Below, in pieces: positions 35,792-46,394 of a stretch of 64,000 nt of DNA; position 1 is the stretch's first letter; each line of letters opens with the position of its first letter. The notes beneath the pieces are model-generated. The model did no database searches. It had not been told where the DNA came from and was given only the letters and a program-made list of their open reading frames with translations. Location of the stretch: assembly GCA_016704465.1 (NCBI GenBank), contig JADJAD010000008.1, positions 310,001-374,000 of the forward strand. The letters are read 5' to 3'. This stretch comes from Gemmatimonadota bacterium. GTDB taxonomy: Bacteria > Gemmatimonadota > Gemmatimonadetes > Gemmatimonadales > Gemmatimonadaceae. Position numbers and translations under genes: made by a program.

Positions 35792-36852
35792 TGCGCCCCG
35801 CCATGCTGACTGGTGTGCTGGTGTTGGCCACTGCCTCGGGGTGGGCGCAGGGCGGAGGGCAGGGCACGGCGCAGGGCGGAGGACAAGGCACGGCGCAGGG
35901 GAGTCGCGCCGGCGGACGCCAGGAGGCCGGCGGAGTTGCGGCTGGCGGCCCGATCTCGCGTGGGGTCATCGTCCTGCCGGAGACCGTGACCGTGGGCGAT
36001 CCGTTTCGCGTCGTCGTCCGCGTGCGGGCCCCTCGCGGCACCACGATCGCGTTTCCGCTGGGCCCCGATTCGGGGACCGGGGTCGAGGCGCTCGACCCGG
36101 TCGACGTCGTGCCGTCGAGCGACACGACCGTCACCGAGCACACCGCGACGTACCGCTTGGCCGCCTGGGACGTGGGGGCGCGCAGCATTCGCATCCCCGA
36201 CATCGTCCTGCGCGACAGCACGACCGGCGCCGATGGGCGGCGAGTCGAGGTCGGTCGCCGGCTCTCGGTCTTTGTCACGTCGGTGCTCCCGGCCGACTCG
36301 GCCGAGCGCGTCCCCAAGCCTGCGCGGGCGCTCTTCGAGTTCGGTCCGCCGTGGTGGTGGTGGGCGCTCGTCGCGGCGCTCGCGTTCGGCGTGGTCGGGA
36401 CCCTCTGGTGGCTCTGGCGGCGGCGTCGACGCGCGGCGGCAGTACGCCCCAGCCAATCGCCACGCGAACAGGCCGAAGAGGAGTTCGGGCGCATCGAGGC
36501 GTTGGAGCTCGTGGCGAGCGGCGAGCGCGGACAGCACGCCGCGCTCATGATCGACGTGCTCCGCACCTACCTGGCGCGCATCGTCCCCGCCGCGCTGCCG
36601 TCCCTGACGACCACGGAACTGCTCGGTCGGCTGCGCGGCGACGCGCGCGTCCCTGCAGCACGGCTTGCCCGGCTGCTGCACGACGTCGACCTGGTCAAGT
36701 TCGCGGGAGCCCCGATCGAGGCGGAACGCGCGACGGAGGCGGGGACCGAGTCACGCGCCATCGTCGCGGCCGTCGACGCGGCCGTCGAGGCGGCACTCGT
36801 GCGGGCGCGGGAGCAGGCGCTGCGGCGCACGGATACGCGGGAGGCCGCGTGA
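35791..36852 (+). CDS. Bat-operon membrane protein with periplasmic beta domain and one TM helix
   Basis: The 353-residue protein has an N-terminal signal peptide, a Gly/Gln-rich repeat (GGGQGTAQ twice), a beta-rich domain (VIVLPETVTVGDPFRVVVRV) resembling the BatD or Oxygen-tolerance family, a single TM helix near residues 188-208 (WWWWALVAALAFG) followed by many arginines, and a cytoplasmic helical tail. The position after DUF58 and before the vWA gene is that of DUF4381-type proteins in similar operons. The exact role is unknown. Overlaps on both sides show coupling. Confidence 0.7.
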   Translation: MRPAMLTGVLVLATASGWAQGGGQGTAQGGGQGTAQGSRAGGRQEAGGVAAGGPISRGVIVLPETVTVGDPFRVVVRVRAPRGTTIAFPLGPDSGTGVEALDPVDVVPSSDTTVTEHTATYRLAAWDVGARSIRIPDIVLRDSTTGADGRRVEVGRRLSVFVTSVLPADSAERVPKPARALFEFGPPWWWWALVAALAFGVVGTLWWLWRRRRRAAAVRPSQSPREQAEEEFGRIEALELVASGERGQHAALMIDVLRTYLARIVPAALPSLTTTELLGRLRGDARVPAARLARLLHDVDLVKFAGAPIEAERATEAGTESRAIVAAVDAAVEAALVRAREQALRRTDTREAA

Positions 36853-38514
36853 ACACACCACTTCCGGCGCTCTTCGCCGACTGGTCGTGGATGCTCCCCG
36901 TGGCACTCCTGCTGGCCGTGACGGTGGCGGGCCTCGTGACCGTTGCCGTCAGGCGCAAACGGGCGCGACTGGCGCGACTGGCCGACGCGCCACTGGTGGC
37001 GCGGCTGGCGCCGCTCGGCGCGCTCTCCTCGGCGCGCTGGCGGGCCGCGCGGCTCGGCGCCGCAGCGCTGTTCGCGGGCGTGGCACTCGCCGGCCCGCGC
37101 TGGGGGTCCGAGTCGGCCATCGTGACCGGTGAGGGGATCGATGTCGTGCTGGCCCTCGACGCGTCGCTGTCGATGATGGCGACCGACGAGCGTCCGAACC
37201 GGCTGGAGCGGTTGAAACAGGAGGTCCGGCGCTATCGGGACCTGTCTCGTAACGACCGCGTGGCCATGCTCGCCTTTGCCGGGCGCAGCTACATCCTCAC
37301 CCCGCTTACCGTCGACGACGGAGCCCTCGAGCTCTTTCTTGACAATCTCGATCCGTCCATCGTCGGGCAGGCCGGCAGCTCGCTCGCGCGGGCGATCACG
37401 CAGGGGACCGAACTCCTCGTCTCCTCCAAGGGGACAAGTGATCGCGCGCTGGTGGTCATGAGCGACGGCGAGGCCTTCGAACCGATCGAGGACGTGCGCG
37501 CGGCGGCGGCCAACGCCGCGCGCAACGGCGTCGCGATCGTGAGCGTCGGCTTCGGCACCACCGCCGGTGCCACGATTCCGGTCGTGGAGGACGGCGTCGC
37601 CGGGTTCAAGCGCGACGAGAACAACCAGGTGGTGGTGTCGCGCTACCAACCCGCGATGATGCAGGCGATCGCCGAGGCGGGCAACGGGACGTTCATCGAC
37701 GCCGCCGTGACCGACAAGGCGACCCGCGTGCGGGGGGCGCTGCAGGGGTTGCGCGCGTCGGCACGATCGGTGGCCGCAGGCGCTTCGCGCACGCCCCGCT
37801 TTCAGTGGTTTGTGTTGCCGGCCCTCCTGCTGCTCCTGCTCGATACCTGGCGATCCGAGCGTCGCCGGCGCTCGCGGCCCGCCGTTGCCCCGTTGCTCGC
37901 AGCGGCGTTGACGGGGTGCACCTGGGCCGGCAGTGTGCCTCGTGATGCGGCGCGCGAATACGCCGCCGGACGCTACCCGCGCTCGGCCGCCCTCTACCGG
38001 TCTGCCATCACCGCGGGTGATGCGCGCCCGCAACTGCTGTACAATCTCGGCACCGCCCTTGTCGCGGCCGATTCGCTCGAGTCGGCCGCCGAGCCACTCG
38101 AGCGCGCGAGCAAGCCGGAGGACGCGGAACTCCGCTTTCGCTCCTGGTTCAACCTGGGGCTCGGACACCTGCGGCGCGGGCTGGCGGGGACGCCGGATGC
38201 GGACAGCACACGCAGCGACCTGAAGGCGACGCTGGACCTGTACAAGCGCGCCCTCATTCTCCGCCCGACGGATCGCGACGCCAAGTGGAACTTCGAGCTC
38301 GCCTTGCGGAAACAGCAGGAGGGTGGAGGGGGGCGGGGGTGGCGGCGGCGGCGACCCGAACGAGTCGCCCCAGTCGCCCTCTCCGAGCGGGGGCCTGGGC
38401 GACCAGCAGGCAGAGCAACTGCTCAACGCCGCGGCGCGCGAAGAACGAGGCGTGCAGGGGCGCAAGCAGCGGCAGAGCAGGCCGCAGCCACCTCCGGGGG
38501 GCAAGGACTGGTGA
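36849..38514 (+). CDS. Fused vWA (BatA/BatB-like) and TPR (BatC-like) membrane protein (one frameshift)
   Basis: From GTG 36849 the protein has two N-terminal hydrophobic segments, a vWA domain with the metal site DASLS and DERPNRLERLK, then a C-terminal TM helix (WFVLPALLLLLLD). With no stop it continues into a lipobox-like LTGC and TPR helices (EYAAGRYPRSAALYRSAI, PTDRDAKWNFELAL). At the G run 38328-38333 one G is too many. Removing it joins the Gly-rich end and the BatC-type tail QQAEQLLNAAAREE to PPPGGKDW, stop 38514. Bat proteins are linked to oxygen tolerance in Bacteroides and to envelope stress elsewhere. Confidence 0.8.
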
Positions 38515-40707
38515 GCGTGCCGACTTGTCGTACCAGCGCGGGACCAGGGCGCCCGCTGTGGCTCGCGTGCGGGGCATTGCTGCTGGCGGCGTCCGTCGCG
38601 GGCTGGCCCGGTGTCGCGTCCGGGCAGCGTCCACCAGCGCCGGCCCCGGAGGCGAACCAGCAGCCGGCCATCGTGCAACGCGGACAGGTCGACGCGCGGC
38701 TGGACGTGAACTTCAGCGCCCTCGCCGTTCCCTCGACGGTGTACGTCGGCCAGCAAGTGACATACCAGATCGGCGTCTTCCTGTCGCGCGAAACGTCCGA
38801 GCGTCTGCGCCGGAATCCGGAGTTTGTCCCTCCCGACGTGCGCTCGATGCTGGCGTATGACCTGCCCTCCACGCCTCGGCCCCTGCGACGCGAAGTGGAC
38901 GGGCGCGTGTACGACGTACACGTCTTCCAGCGCGCACTCTTTCCGCTCACGCCCGGCACGCACGAGCTCGCACCCGCTCGGCTCACCTACTCCCTCCCAC
39001 TGTCGAACACGTTCTTCAGCCGGGAGGAGACGCACTCTGCCCGCACCGGTTCGGTCACGGTGACCGCCGAGGCGCCGCCCGAGGCCGGGCGCCCGGTTGG
39101 CTTCGACGGCGCGGTGGGTCGCATCACGCTGAGCGCACGCGTCGACACGCCGACCTCGCGCGTGGGCGATCCGGTCACGCTCGTCGTCTCCGTGCGGGGG
39201 GTGGGCAACGTTTCGCTCTTCCCGCGCCCGCGCCTCGCACTGCCATGGGGCGACGCCGTCAACGGCGCCGAGAGGGTCGCGATCGACTCCGGCACCGTGC
39301 TGATTCAGGGACGAAAGGAGTTCGAGTGGGTCGTCACGCCGCGCCGGGAGGGGACGCTCGAAGTGCCGGCGGTACGCTATCCGTACTGGAATCCCTACAC
39401 GGAAGCGTACGAGGTCGCGGTCACCTCGCCGATGCCGCTGCGCGTGACCGGGGGCGAACTCGCGGCACCGCTCGCCGTCTCCACCGAGTCGACGCCTCGT
39501 CTCACGCTGCGCACGCGCTACCGCGGGGCGGTGGCGCCGCCGATGGCGACGTCGCCGGTGCTGTGGGCACTGCTCGTCGTGCTGCCGCTTCCGGCGCTCG
39601 TCCTTGGCATGCGCCAGCGACCGCGACGGGTGCGGCATCGGCAGCCTATCGTCCCGCTGCAGGAACTGGCCGACGGACGCCCGGTCGAAGCGGCGGCGTT
39701 GCGCCGCGTGTTCGCGTCGCACGTCGCGCACCGCACCGGCATCGGCGCGGGTGCACTGGCCGACGGTCGCACGCTCGTCCGGAGCCTGCAGCGTGTGGGT
39801 GTGACCGCGGAGACCGCACAGCGCACCCACGTCGTGCTGGCTGAGATCGACCGGGCGACCTATAGCGGGCGCTCCGGCGAGCCAGTCGGTGACCTCGCGC
39901 GTCGTGCGGTCGATACGTATGCCGCCATAGATGCCGAGGCGATCCCGCGCACCGGCCGTGGCCCGGGCGTCCGGCAGGTTGGGGTCGTCGCCCTGCTGGT
40001 CGCCTGCGGATGGCTCGGCGCGACCGGACTGGCGAGCGCCGACGAGGCCAGGGAGGCGGCGCACTTCGCGCGCGGTACCACGTTCTACGCCGAGGGTGAT
40101 GTCGTCGCCGCGATGTCCGAGTTCCGGGAGATCACCACGCGAGTTCCCCGGGCCGCCGATGCCTGGGCCAACCTTGGAACAGCCGCCTGGTACGCGAGCG
40201 ACACCGCCGCGGCCGCGATTGGCTGGCAACGCGCGCTGCAGCTCGAACCGCTGGCCGCCGACATGCGTGGGCGCCTCGAATCGACGCCGGGTTTCCGGCC
40301 CGGGTTGGTCGGGGACGTCCCCCCGGTCCCCGTCGACGCGGCTGCGGCGTTAGGCGCCCTGCTCTGGCTGGCGGGTTGGGGGGCTGGCGTGGTCGCTGCG
40401 CGCCGGTCGGCCGGAGTGGCGTGCCGCGTCGCTCGGCGCAATCGGCGGCGCAGCCGTGGTCGGCGTGGTCGCGCTCGCGCTCGCCGAGACGCAGGGAGGA
40501 CGCGATCGCGTGATTGTCGTCGAGGCGACGCAGCTGCGCTCGGCCCCGGCGCTGGGTGCCGATCGCACGTCGGAGGTGCTGACGGGCGAGGGCGGAGTGG
40601 AGACGGTGGGCCAGGGCGTGTGGCGCCGGGTGCGCTTCGCCGATGGCCGCAGTGGATGGATCGAGTCACGCCGCCTCGCGTCGCTCGACCTTTCGCGCGA
40701 ACCCTGA
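38511..40707 (+). CDS. Fused BatD-like and BatE-like protein: beta domains, TM helices, TPR and SH3 (one frameshift)
   Basis: GTG 38511 overlaps the previous stop. The protein has a signal peptide, BatD-type beta domains (STVYVGQQVTYQIGVFLSRE, VGDPVTLVVSVRGVGNV), a TM helix near SPVLWALLVVLPLPALVLG and a cytoplasmic part. It then continues in frame into a second hydrophobic segment and a TPR region (FYAEGDVVAAMSEFREIT), as in BatE. At the six-G run 40378-40383 one G is extra. With five G the frame continues through a TM helix and an SH3-like end (ATQLRSAPALGADRTSEVL to GWIESRRLASL), stop 40707. BatD and BatE are usually separate proteins. Confidence 0.75.
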
Positions 40708-40747
40708 CCACGAGTTCTCTCGCGACCGCGTCTGTCTCATCTTTCCT

Positions 40748-40780
40748 GCCCCCCGTCCCCTGCCCCCCGTCCCCCGTCCC
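40748..40780. repeat. CCCCCGT heptamer tract directly before mutL
   Basis: This spacer repeats the C-rich heptamer seen before pyrC (with CCCCTG variants) and ends at the base before the mutL GTG start, which leaves mutL without a visible ribosome-binding site. Confidence 0.8.
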
Positions 40781-42557
40781 GTGCCTCTCATCGCCGTCCT
40801 GTCCAGCGCCGTTGCCGACCAGATCGCCGCTGGCGAGGTGGTGGAACGTCCGGCATCGGCGGTCAAGGAGCTGGTGGAGAACGCGCTGGACGCGGGCGCC
40901 ACCAGCGTCGAGGTCGACGTGGAGGAAGGAGGGCGCGTGCTGCTGCGCGTCAGCGACGATGGCAGCGGCATGGACCCGGAGGATGCGCGGCTCGCGCTGG
41001 CCCGGCACGCCACCTCGAAGATTCGCGTCGCGCAGGACATCGTGGGCGTCGCATCGTACGGGTTCCGCGGCGAGGCCCTTCCGGCCATCTGCTCCGTGTC
41101 GCGACTCACGCTGCTCAGCGCCACCGGCGATGGCGAGGCCACGCGCATTCATGCAGCTGGCGGCCACATCGACGACGTGGCGCCGGCGTCACGCCGTCGC
41201 GGGACCACGATCGAGGTGCGCGACCTGTTCTACAACGTGCCCGCGCGTCGCAAGTTCCTGCGCAGCGCGCGGTCCGAGTGGCGCGCGATCGCCGATACGC
41301 TCGTGACGTTGTCCCTCACCAAACCCGGTGTGCGGCTGCGCGTCACGTCCGATGGGCGCGAGGCGCTCGTGCTCGCACCGGCACCCTCGCTGCGCGCACG
41401 CGTCGCCGCCGTGTGGGGGCACGACTACGCGTCGCGATTCGTCGACGTGGACGGCGTCATCGGCGCCATCCATGTGACTGGGCTCGCCGAGCGGCCGGGT
41501 GACGTCGGCGTGTCGTCGCGGCGCGCCATCGTCATGGTGAACGGGCGCGCCGTGCGCGACATCGGGCTGGCGCGCGCGGTGGAATCGGCCTACCGCTCGA
41601 CGCTGCCGGGCGGTGTGCGGCCGTCGTTCATGCTCATGATCACCCTCCCCGCCGACGTCGTCGACGTCAACGTGCACCCGGCCAAGGCCGAGGTGCGCTT
41701 CCACGATCGCTGGGGCACGGAGCGCGCCGTCGAGCACATCGTGCAGCGCGCACTCGGGACCCCCGACGCTGCGGCATGGGTCGGGGCACGCAGCTGGAGC
41801 CCGGGCAGTGGACTTTCGCCCGCCGCAGGTGGGGCCCTCGACTCGCTCCCCGCGGTTGGAGTCCCGCCCGCGCCGCACGGACTGTTTGCCGCACCGGCCA
41901 CGCACCACGCCGACGACGATGGCGACGTCGTGACGTCGGCCGAGGGCGTGGCGGGGGACGCCGAGTCAACGGCATCATCGGGAGTCGTCGTGCCGACGAT
42001 GATCCAGCTGCGTCGCACCTACCTCATGTACGAACACGCGGACGGCGTGATCCTGATCGACCAGCACTCGGCGCATGAGCGCGTGCTCTACGAGCGATTC
42101 ATGGGCGCGCTCGAACGCGGCGACGCACCGTCCCAGCGCCTCCTGTTTCCGGTCACGGTGCACCTGGCCCCCGACGACGCCGAAGCGTTCGAGGGGAGCG
42201 CGCCCCTGCTGACCCGACTCGGATACGAGATCGAGGCCTTCGGCGGACACACGCTCATCGTGCACGCCGTGCCGGTGCCGCACGCACGCTTCGATGCGAT
42301 CCAGTGCCTGCGCGACTCGCTCGCCGCCCTGAGCGGGGCCCGCGAAGCGAGCCGCCACGCCCGCCACGAACAACTCGCGGCCACCGTCGCGTGCAAGGCC
42401 GCGGTGAAGGCGGGGGATGCGCTCGCACCGGGAGGAGATGCGCGCCCTCTTCGTCGCCCTCTCGGGGGCCGCACTCCCCGCGCACGATGTCCACGGTCGT
42501 GCCACCATCGTGCGCCTGTCGTGGGACGAACTGGAGCGCCGGTTTGGACGTCGTTAG
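40781..42557 (+). CDS. mutL: DNA mismatch repair protein MutL (one frameshift)
   Basis: The N-terminal GHKL ATPase domain is complete: IAAGEVVERPASAVKELVEN, DDGSGM, ATSKI and YGFRGEALPAI. A linker leads to the C-terminal domain with DQHSAHERVLYERF, close to the DQHA-x2-E-x4-E endonuclease motif but with Ser for Ala. At GGG 42430-42432 one G is extra; GG restores ALAPEEMRALFVALSGAA and the end ERRFGRR, stop TAG 42557 (about 591 residues). The CPHGRP motif of metal-dependent MutL appears only as DVHGRA, so nicking activity is uncertain. miaA starts inside the end of the gene. Confidence 0.93.
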
Positions 42558-43461
42558 GCTCGCCGTCATCTGCGGCCCGACCGCGGCCGGAAAGTCGGGC
42601 CTCGCGCTGCGGCTGGCCGAGACCGCCGGACTCGGCATCATCAGCGCCGACTCGCGACAGGTCTACCGTGGGTTCGACATCGGGACGGCCAAGCCGACGG
42701 CCGCCGAGCGGTCGCGCGTGCCGCACGAGGGGATCGATGTCGCCGACGCGACGGAACGCTATAGCGCCGCGCGCTGGATGGAGGCGGTCGACGGGTGGCG
42801 CGCAGCGCTGGAGGCCACCGGGCGCGGCGTGGTGGTCGTCGGGGGAACCGGTCTGTATCTCCGTACACTGTCCGCACCGTTGTTCGAGGAGCCGCCCCTC
42901 GACCCCGACGCGCGCGCCGCGCTGGCCGCCCTGCTCGCACCGCTGCCGCTCGACGAGTTGCGGCGCCAGTGCCTCGCGCTGGATCCCCCCCGTGCCCACC
43001 TGGGCCGCACCCAGCTCCTGCGGGCCATCGAGGTCGCGCGCCTCACCGGCCGCCCCATCTCCGAGTGGCACCGCGAGCACGCGCGAGCGCCGCGGTACGA
43101 CGTGCGCTACCTGTACGTGGATCCCGGCGATGTGCTCCACGCGTGGATCGCCCAACGTATCGATGCCATGCTGGCCGATGGCTGGGTCGACGAAGTGCGG
43201 GCGCTCATGACCACGGTGCCGCCCGATGCGCCCGCGTGGAACGCCACGGGCTACCATACGATACGTCAGGTGGCGGAGGGGACGCTTTCCCTCGCCAGGG
43301 CCCGCGACCAGATCCTGATCGCCACCCGACAGTACGCCAAGCGACAACGCACCTGGTTCCGGCACCAGCTGCCGGCGACCCAGGTCGTTCACATCAATTC
43401 TGCCGCATCCGATGCGTTCGACCGCACGCGATCGTGGTGGAGCGAGGAGAAGGAGCCGTGA
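42544..43461 (+). CDS. miaA: tRNA dimethylallyltransferase
   Basis: This 305-residue enzyme adds a dimethylallyl group to A37 of tRNAs that read UNN codons. The P-loop GPTAAGKSG, SADSRQVYRGFDIGTAKP and the downstream KRQRTWFRHQ motif are all present. TTG 42544 is the only start that retains the N-terminal strand; it overlaps the mutL end by 14 bases. mutL followed by miaA is a common order in bacteria. The end overlaps bshA by 4 bases. Confidence 0.94.
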   Translation: MDVVRLAVICGPTAAGKSGLALRLAETAGLGIISADSRQVYRGFDIGTAKPTAAERSRVPHEGIDVADATERYSAARWMEAVDGWRAALEATGRGVVVVGGTGLYLRTLSAPLFEEPPLDPDARAALAALLAPLPLDELRRQCLALDPPRAHLGRTQLLRAIEVARLTGRPISEWHREHARAPRYDVRYLYVDPGDVLHAWIAQRIDAMLADGWVDEVRALMTTVPPDAPAWNATGYHTIRQVAEGTLSLARARDQILIATRQYAKRQRTWFRHQLPATQVVHINSAASDAFDRTRSWWSEEKEP

Positions 43462-44590
43462 AGATCGGGATCACCTGCTATCCGACATACGGAGGCTCCG
43501 GTGCCGTGGCCACCGAGCTCGGGATCGCCCTCGCCGAGCGCGGACACGAGGTGCACTTCATCACCTACCAGCAGCCGTTTCGCCTCCCGTCCTTCCTCCC
43601 CGGCGTCTTCTTCCACGAGGTCGATGTCGGCAAGTACCCGTTGTTCGAGTATCCGCCCTACGACCTTGCCCTCGCCGTGCGCATGCACGAGGTCGTGCTC
43701 TCGCATGGCCTCGACCTGCTCCACGTCCACTACGCCATTCCGCATGCCACCAGTGCGTGGATCGCCAAGGAGATGCTGCGGGAGACCGGACGACATCGGT
43801 CATCACCACGCTGCACGGGACCGACATCACGCTGGTTGGGCAGGATCGATCGTTTCACGCCATCACCAAGTTCTCGATCGAGAAGTCGGATCGCATCACC
43901 GCCGTGTCCAACTTCCTCAAGGAGGAGACGTTCTTCGCGTTTGGCTGCGCGGGGTGCGACGTCGAGGTGATCCACAACTTCATCGACCCGCTGTTGTACA
44001 ACCGTGCGAGGCACGCGCCAATCCTTCGTGAGCAGGTGGGAAGCAAGGGGCAGAAGATCCTGATGCACGTGTCGAACTTCCGGGCGGTGAAGCGCGTGCG
44101 AGACGTGGTGCGCATCTTCGCCCGGGTTCACGCCGAAATTCCGAGCGCACTGGTCATGGTCGGTGACGGCCCCGATCGAGACGATGCCGAGCAGGAGGCG
44201 CGTGAGCTCGGCGTTGAGAAGGACGTGCATTTCCTGGGCAAGATCGAGCAGGTGGCGCCGTTGCTGGCGTCCGCCGACCTGTTTCTCCTCCCGAGCGACC
44301 GTGAATCGTTCGGACTCAGCGCCCTCGAGGCGCTTGCCTCTGGCGTGCCGGTCATCGGGTGCAATGTCGGTGGGTTGCCCGAAGTCGTGCGCGAGGGCGA
44401 GACCGGCGCGTTGCGCGCCCCGGCCGATGTGGCGGGGATGGCCACCGCTGCCCTGGAAATCCTTCGCGATGCGGATCGATGGCAGCGCATGAGCACCCTC
44501 GCCGCAAGCGATGCACGCGCGCGCTTCGCCCGCGATGCCGTCGTGGGGCAGTACGAGGCCTTGTACCTGAGCACGCTCGCCAGCCGCTAG
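43458..44590 (+). CDS. bshA: N-acetyl-alpha-D-glucosaminyl L-malate synthase BshA (one frameshift)
   Basis: BshA joins GlcNAc from UDP-GlcNAc to malate, the first step of bacillithiol synthesis. The N-terminal half KIGITCYPTYGGSGAVATEL and FITYQQPFRLPSF is diagnostic. After KEMLRETG (about 43790) a base is missing; adding one restores TSVITTLHGTDITLVGQD and the donor-binding half with RESFGLSALEALASGVPV, stop TAG 44590. The joined protein has about 377 residues, normal for BshA. GTG 43458 has AAGGAG just upstream. bshB and bshC are not in the window. Confidence 0.9.
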
Positions 44591-44681
44591 ATTGCGCGCG
44601 CCACTGTCGATTGCGCCAACCGTGCCGGTCCCTCGGTCGCCCGCGCGTGCGTCGGCGCACTTCACGTCTTCCGTCTGACAC

Positions 44682-45483
44682 GTGACCGTCTTTCAAGCGT
44701 TCGTGCTCGGCGTCCTGCAGGGTTTGGCCGAGTTCCTTCCGATCAGCTCATCGGCGCACCTCGCCCTGGCGCCATGGGTGTTCGGCTGGCAGGATCCGGG
44801 GCTGGCGTTCGACGTGGCGCTGCACCTGGGCACCCTCGCGACCGTGCTCTGGTACTTCCGCGACGAGTGGAAGAAACTGATCGCCTCGGCGTGGACCATC
44901 GTGCGGCAGCGGCGGATTCAGACGCCGGAAGAGTGGCGGGTGATCTTCCTGATCATCGGAACGATTCCCGGGGCCATCGCCGGCTTGCTGCTGGAGGACG
45001 CCGCCGAGTCTGCGTTTCGATCGCCCGCACTCATGGCGACCACGCTGATGGTCATGGGCGTCTTCCTGTGGGCGAGTGATCGCTTCCTGCCGCAGTCTCG
45101 CGCGATCGGCGACATGCGGTGGCGCGATGCGCTGTTCATCGGCATTGCGCAGGCGTTCGCGCTGGTCCCCGGCTTCTCGCGCTCGGGCTCCACGATCACC
45201 GGTGCACGCCTCCTGCGGCTCGACCGGACGAGTGCCGCCGTCTTCTCGTTCCTGCTCAGCATGCCGATCACGGCGGCAGCGGCGGTCCTCAAGGTCCCGG
45301 ACGCGGTGCGCGAGGGCGTGTCGCTCCCCTGGTGGTAGGCGTCGTGTCGGCAGCGCTCAGCTCGTGGCTGGCGATTGCCGTCCTGCTGCGATACGTCTCC
45401 CGAAACAGCTCTTCGGCGTGTTCGCGGTCTATCGACTCGTCCTGGGCGTGGTGATCTTCGCGCTTATTGCGGCGCGTGGGTGA
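44682..45483 (+). CDS. uppP: Undecaprenyl-diphosphatase (two frameshifts near the 3' end)
   Basis: UppP (BacA) recycles undecaprenyl pyrophosphate for cell-wall synthesis. The first 214 residues are clean, with LQGLAEFLPISSSAHLAL and the second active-site motif VPGFSRSGSTITGARLL. At the C run near 45326-45329 one base is missing; restoring it gives LVVGVVSAALSSWLAI and LLRYVS. A second missing base near 45404-45408 restores KQLFGVFAVYRLVLGVVIF, stop TGA 45483. Together they give about 268 residues, the normal size. Two errors so close together suggest local consensus trouble. Confidence 0.88.
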
Positions 45484-45533
45484 TCGATGGCCCGCAGACG
45501 TGAGCCGCGAGAAAATGCCGCCAGTGGAATGGT

Positions 45534-46394
45534 GTGCCGGTGAGGAAGCCGGCGTGGGACCGGTTGACGCCCGAGCATGCGGGGCAGGCCCACCCTGTCG
45601 CTGCGGCAGGCGAGCTGGCCCGACTCCTGGACCTGCCGCACGTGGCGTGGTACCGGGAGCTCGCCTCCACGATGGACGTGGCGCATGCCCTGGCAGAGCA
45701 GGGGGCACCGTCGGGGACGCTGGTCCTCGCCGATGCCCAGACGCGCGGACGCGGACGCGGCGGCAAAGCCTGGGCATCGCCTCTGGGGGTGGGGCTGTGG
45801 TTGACGCTGGTCGAACGTCCGTTGGATCCGTCGGCGTTGGACGTACTCTCCCTGCGCGTAGGGCTGCGCGCGGCCCGCGTGCTCGACCGCTTCGCCTACG
45901 CCCCCGTCGCGATCAAGTGGCCGAACGACCTGATGCTCCCGTCGGGGAAGGTGGGAGGGATTCTCGTGGAGGTCCGGTGGCGCGCGCTGCGTCCGGAATG
46001 GATCGCCGTAGGCGTCGGGATCAACCTGAAGCAGCCGTCCGTGGCCGGTGCGGCATCGTTGGACCGAGGCGAGATTGACGCCGAGCCATCGTCAGGCTTC
46101 CCGAGCTCGGGCAGCGAGGCGGTGTCGGGCGATCGCGAAACACCGGATCGACAGGTGGTGCTGGCCGAGCTCGTGCCGGCGTTGCGCGCTGCAGCGGCGG
46201 GGCACGGGGCGCTGACGCCGACGGAGTTGGAGGAGTTCGCCAAGCGGGACTGGGCGCGCGGGCGCACGGTCGTCACGCCGCATCGAGGTACCGTCGCCGG
46301 CATTTCGCCGGCGGGGGCACTGCTCATCGAGACCTCGCACGGAACGGTGTCATGTGCCTCGGGGTCGCTGATTCTCGACGGAGAGTCGTCATGA
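45534..46394 (+). CDS. birA: Biotin-[acetyl-CoA-carboxylase] ligase
   Basis: This 286-residue protein attaches biotin to carrier proteins. It has the ligase motifs ASTMDVA, QTRGRGRGGKAWASP (ATP and biotin binding) and IKWPNDLML. There is no N-terminal helix-turn-helix, so it is the monofunctional form that does not repress biotin genes. A Ser/Glu-rich insert near residues 175-200 is not conserved. The start may be GTG 45534 or GTG 45540. It overlaps coaX by 4 bases. Confidence 0.9.
   Translation: MPVRKPAWDRLTPEHAGQAHPVAAAGELARLLDLPHVAWYRELASTMDVAHALAEQGAPSGTLVLADAQTRGRGRGGKAWASPLGVGLWLTLVERPLDPSALDVLSLRVGLRAARVLDRFAYAPVAIKWPNDLMLPSGKVGGILVEVRWRALRPEWIAVGVGINLKQPSVAGAASLDRGEIDAEPSSGFPSSGSEAVSGDRETPDRQVVLAELVPALRAAAAGHGALTPTELEEFAKRDWARGRTVVTPHRGTVAGISPAGALLIETSHGTVSCASGSLILDGESS

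Noticed and set aside
36567..40229. A 1220-codon minus-strand ORF
   Set aside because: It is antisense to the Bat genes, has Arg/Gly/His-rich composition typical of shadow frames in GC-rich DNA and no family motif.
35592..41306. One 1904-codon plus-strand ORF spanning the Bat genes and into mutL
   Set aside because: It joins the frames of two real genes through an inserted base and shifted stretches; separate starts with overlaps at 36849, 38511 and 40781 and family boundaries show several genes.
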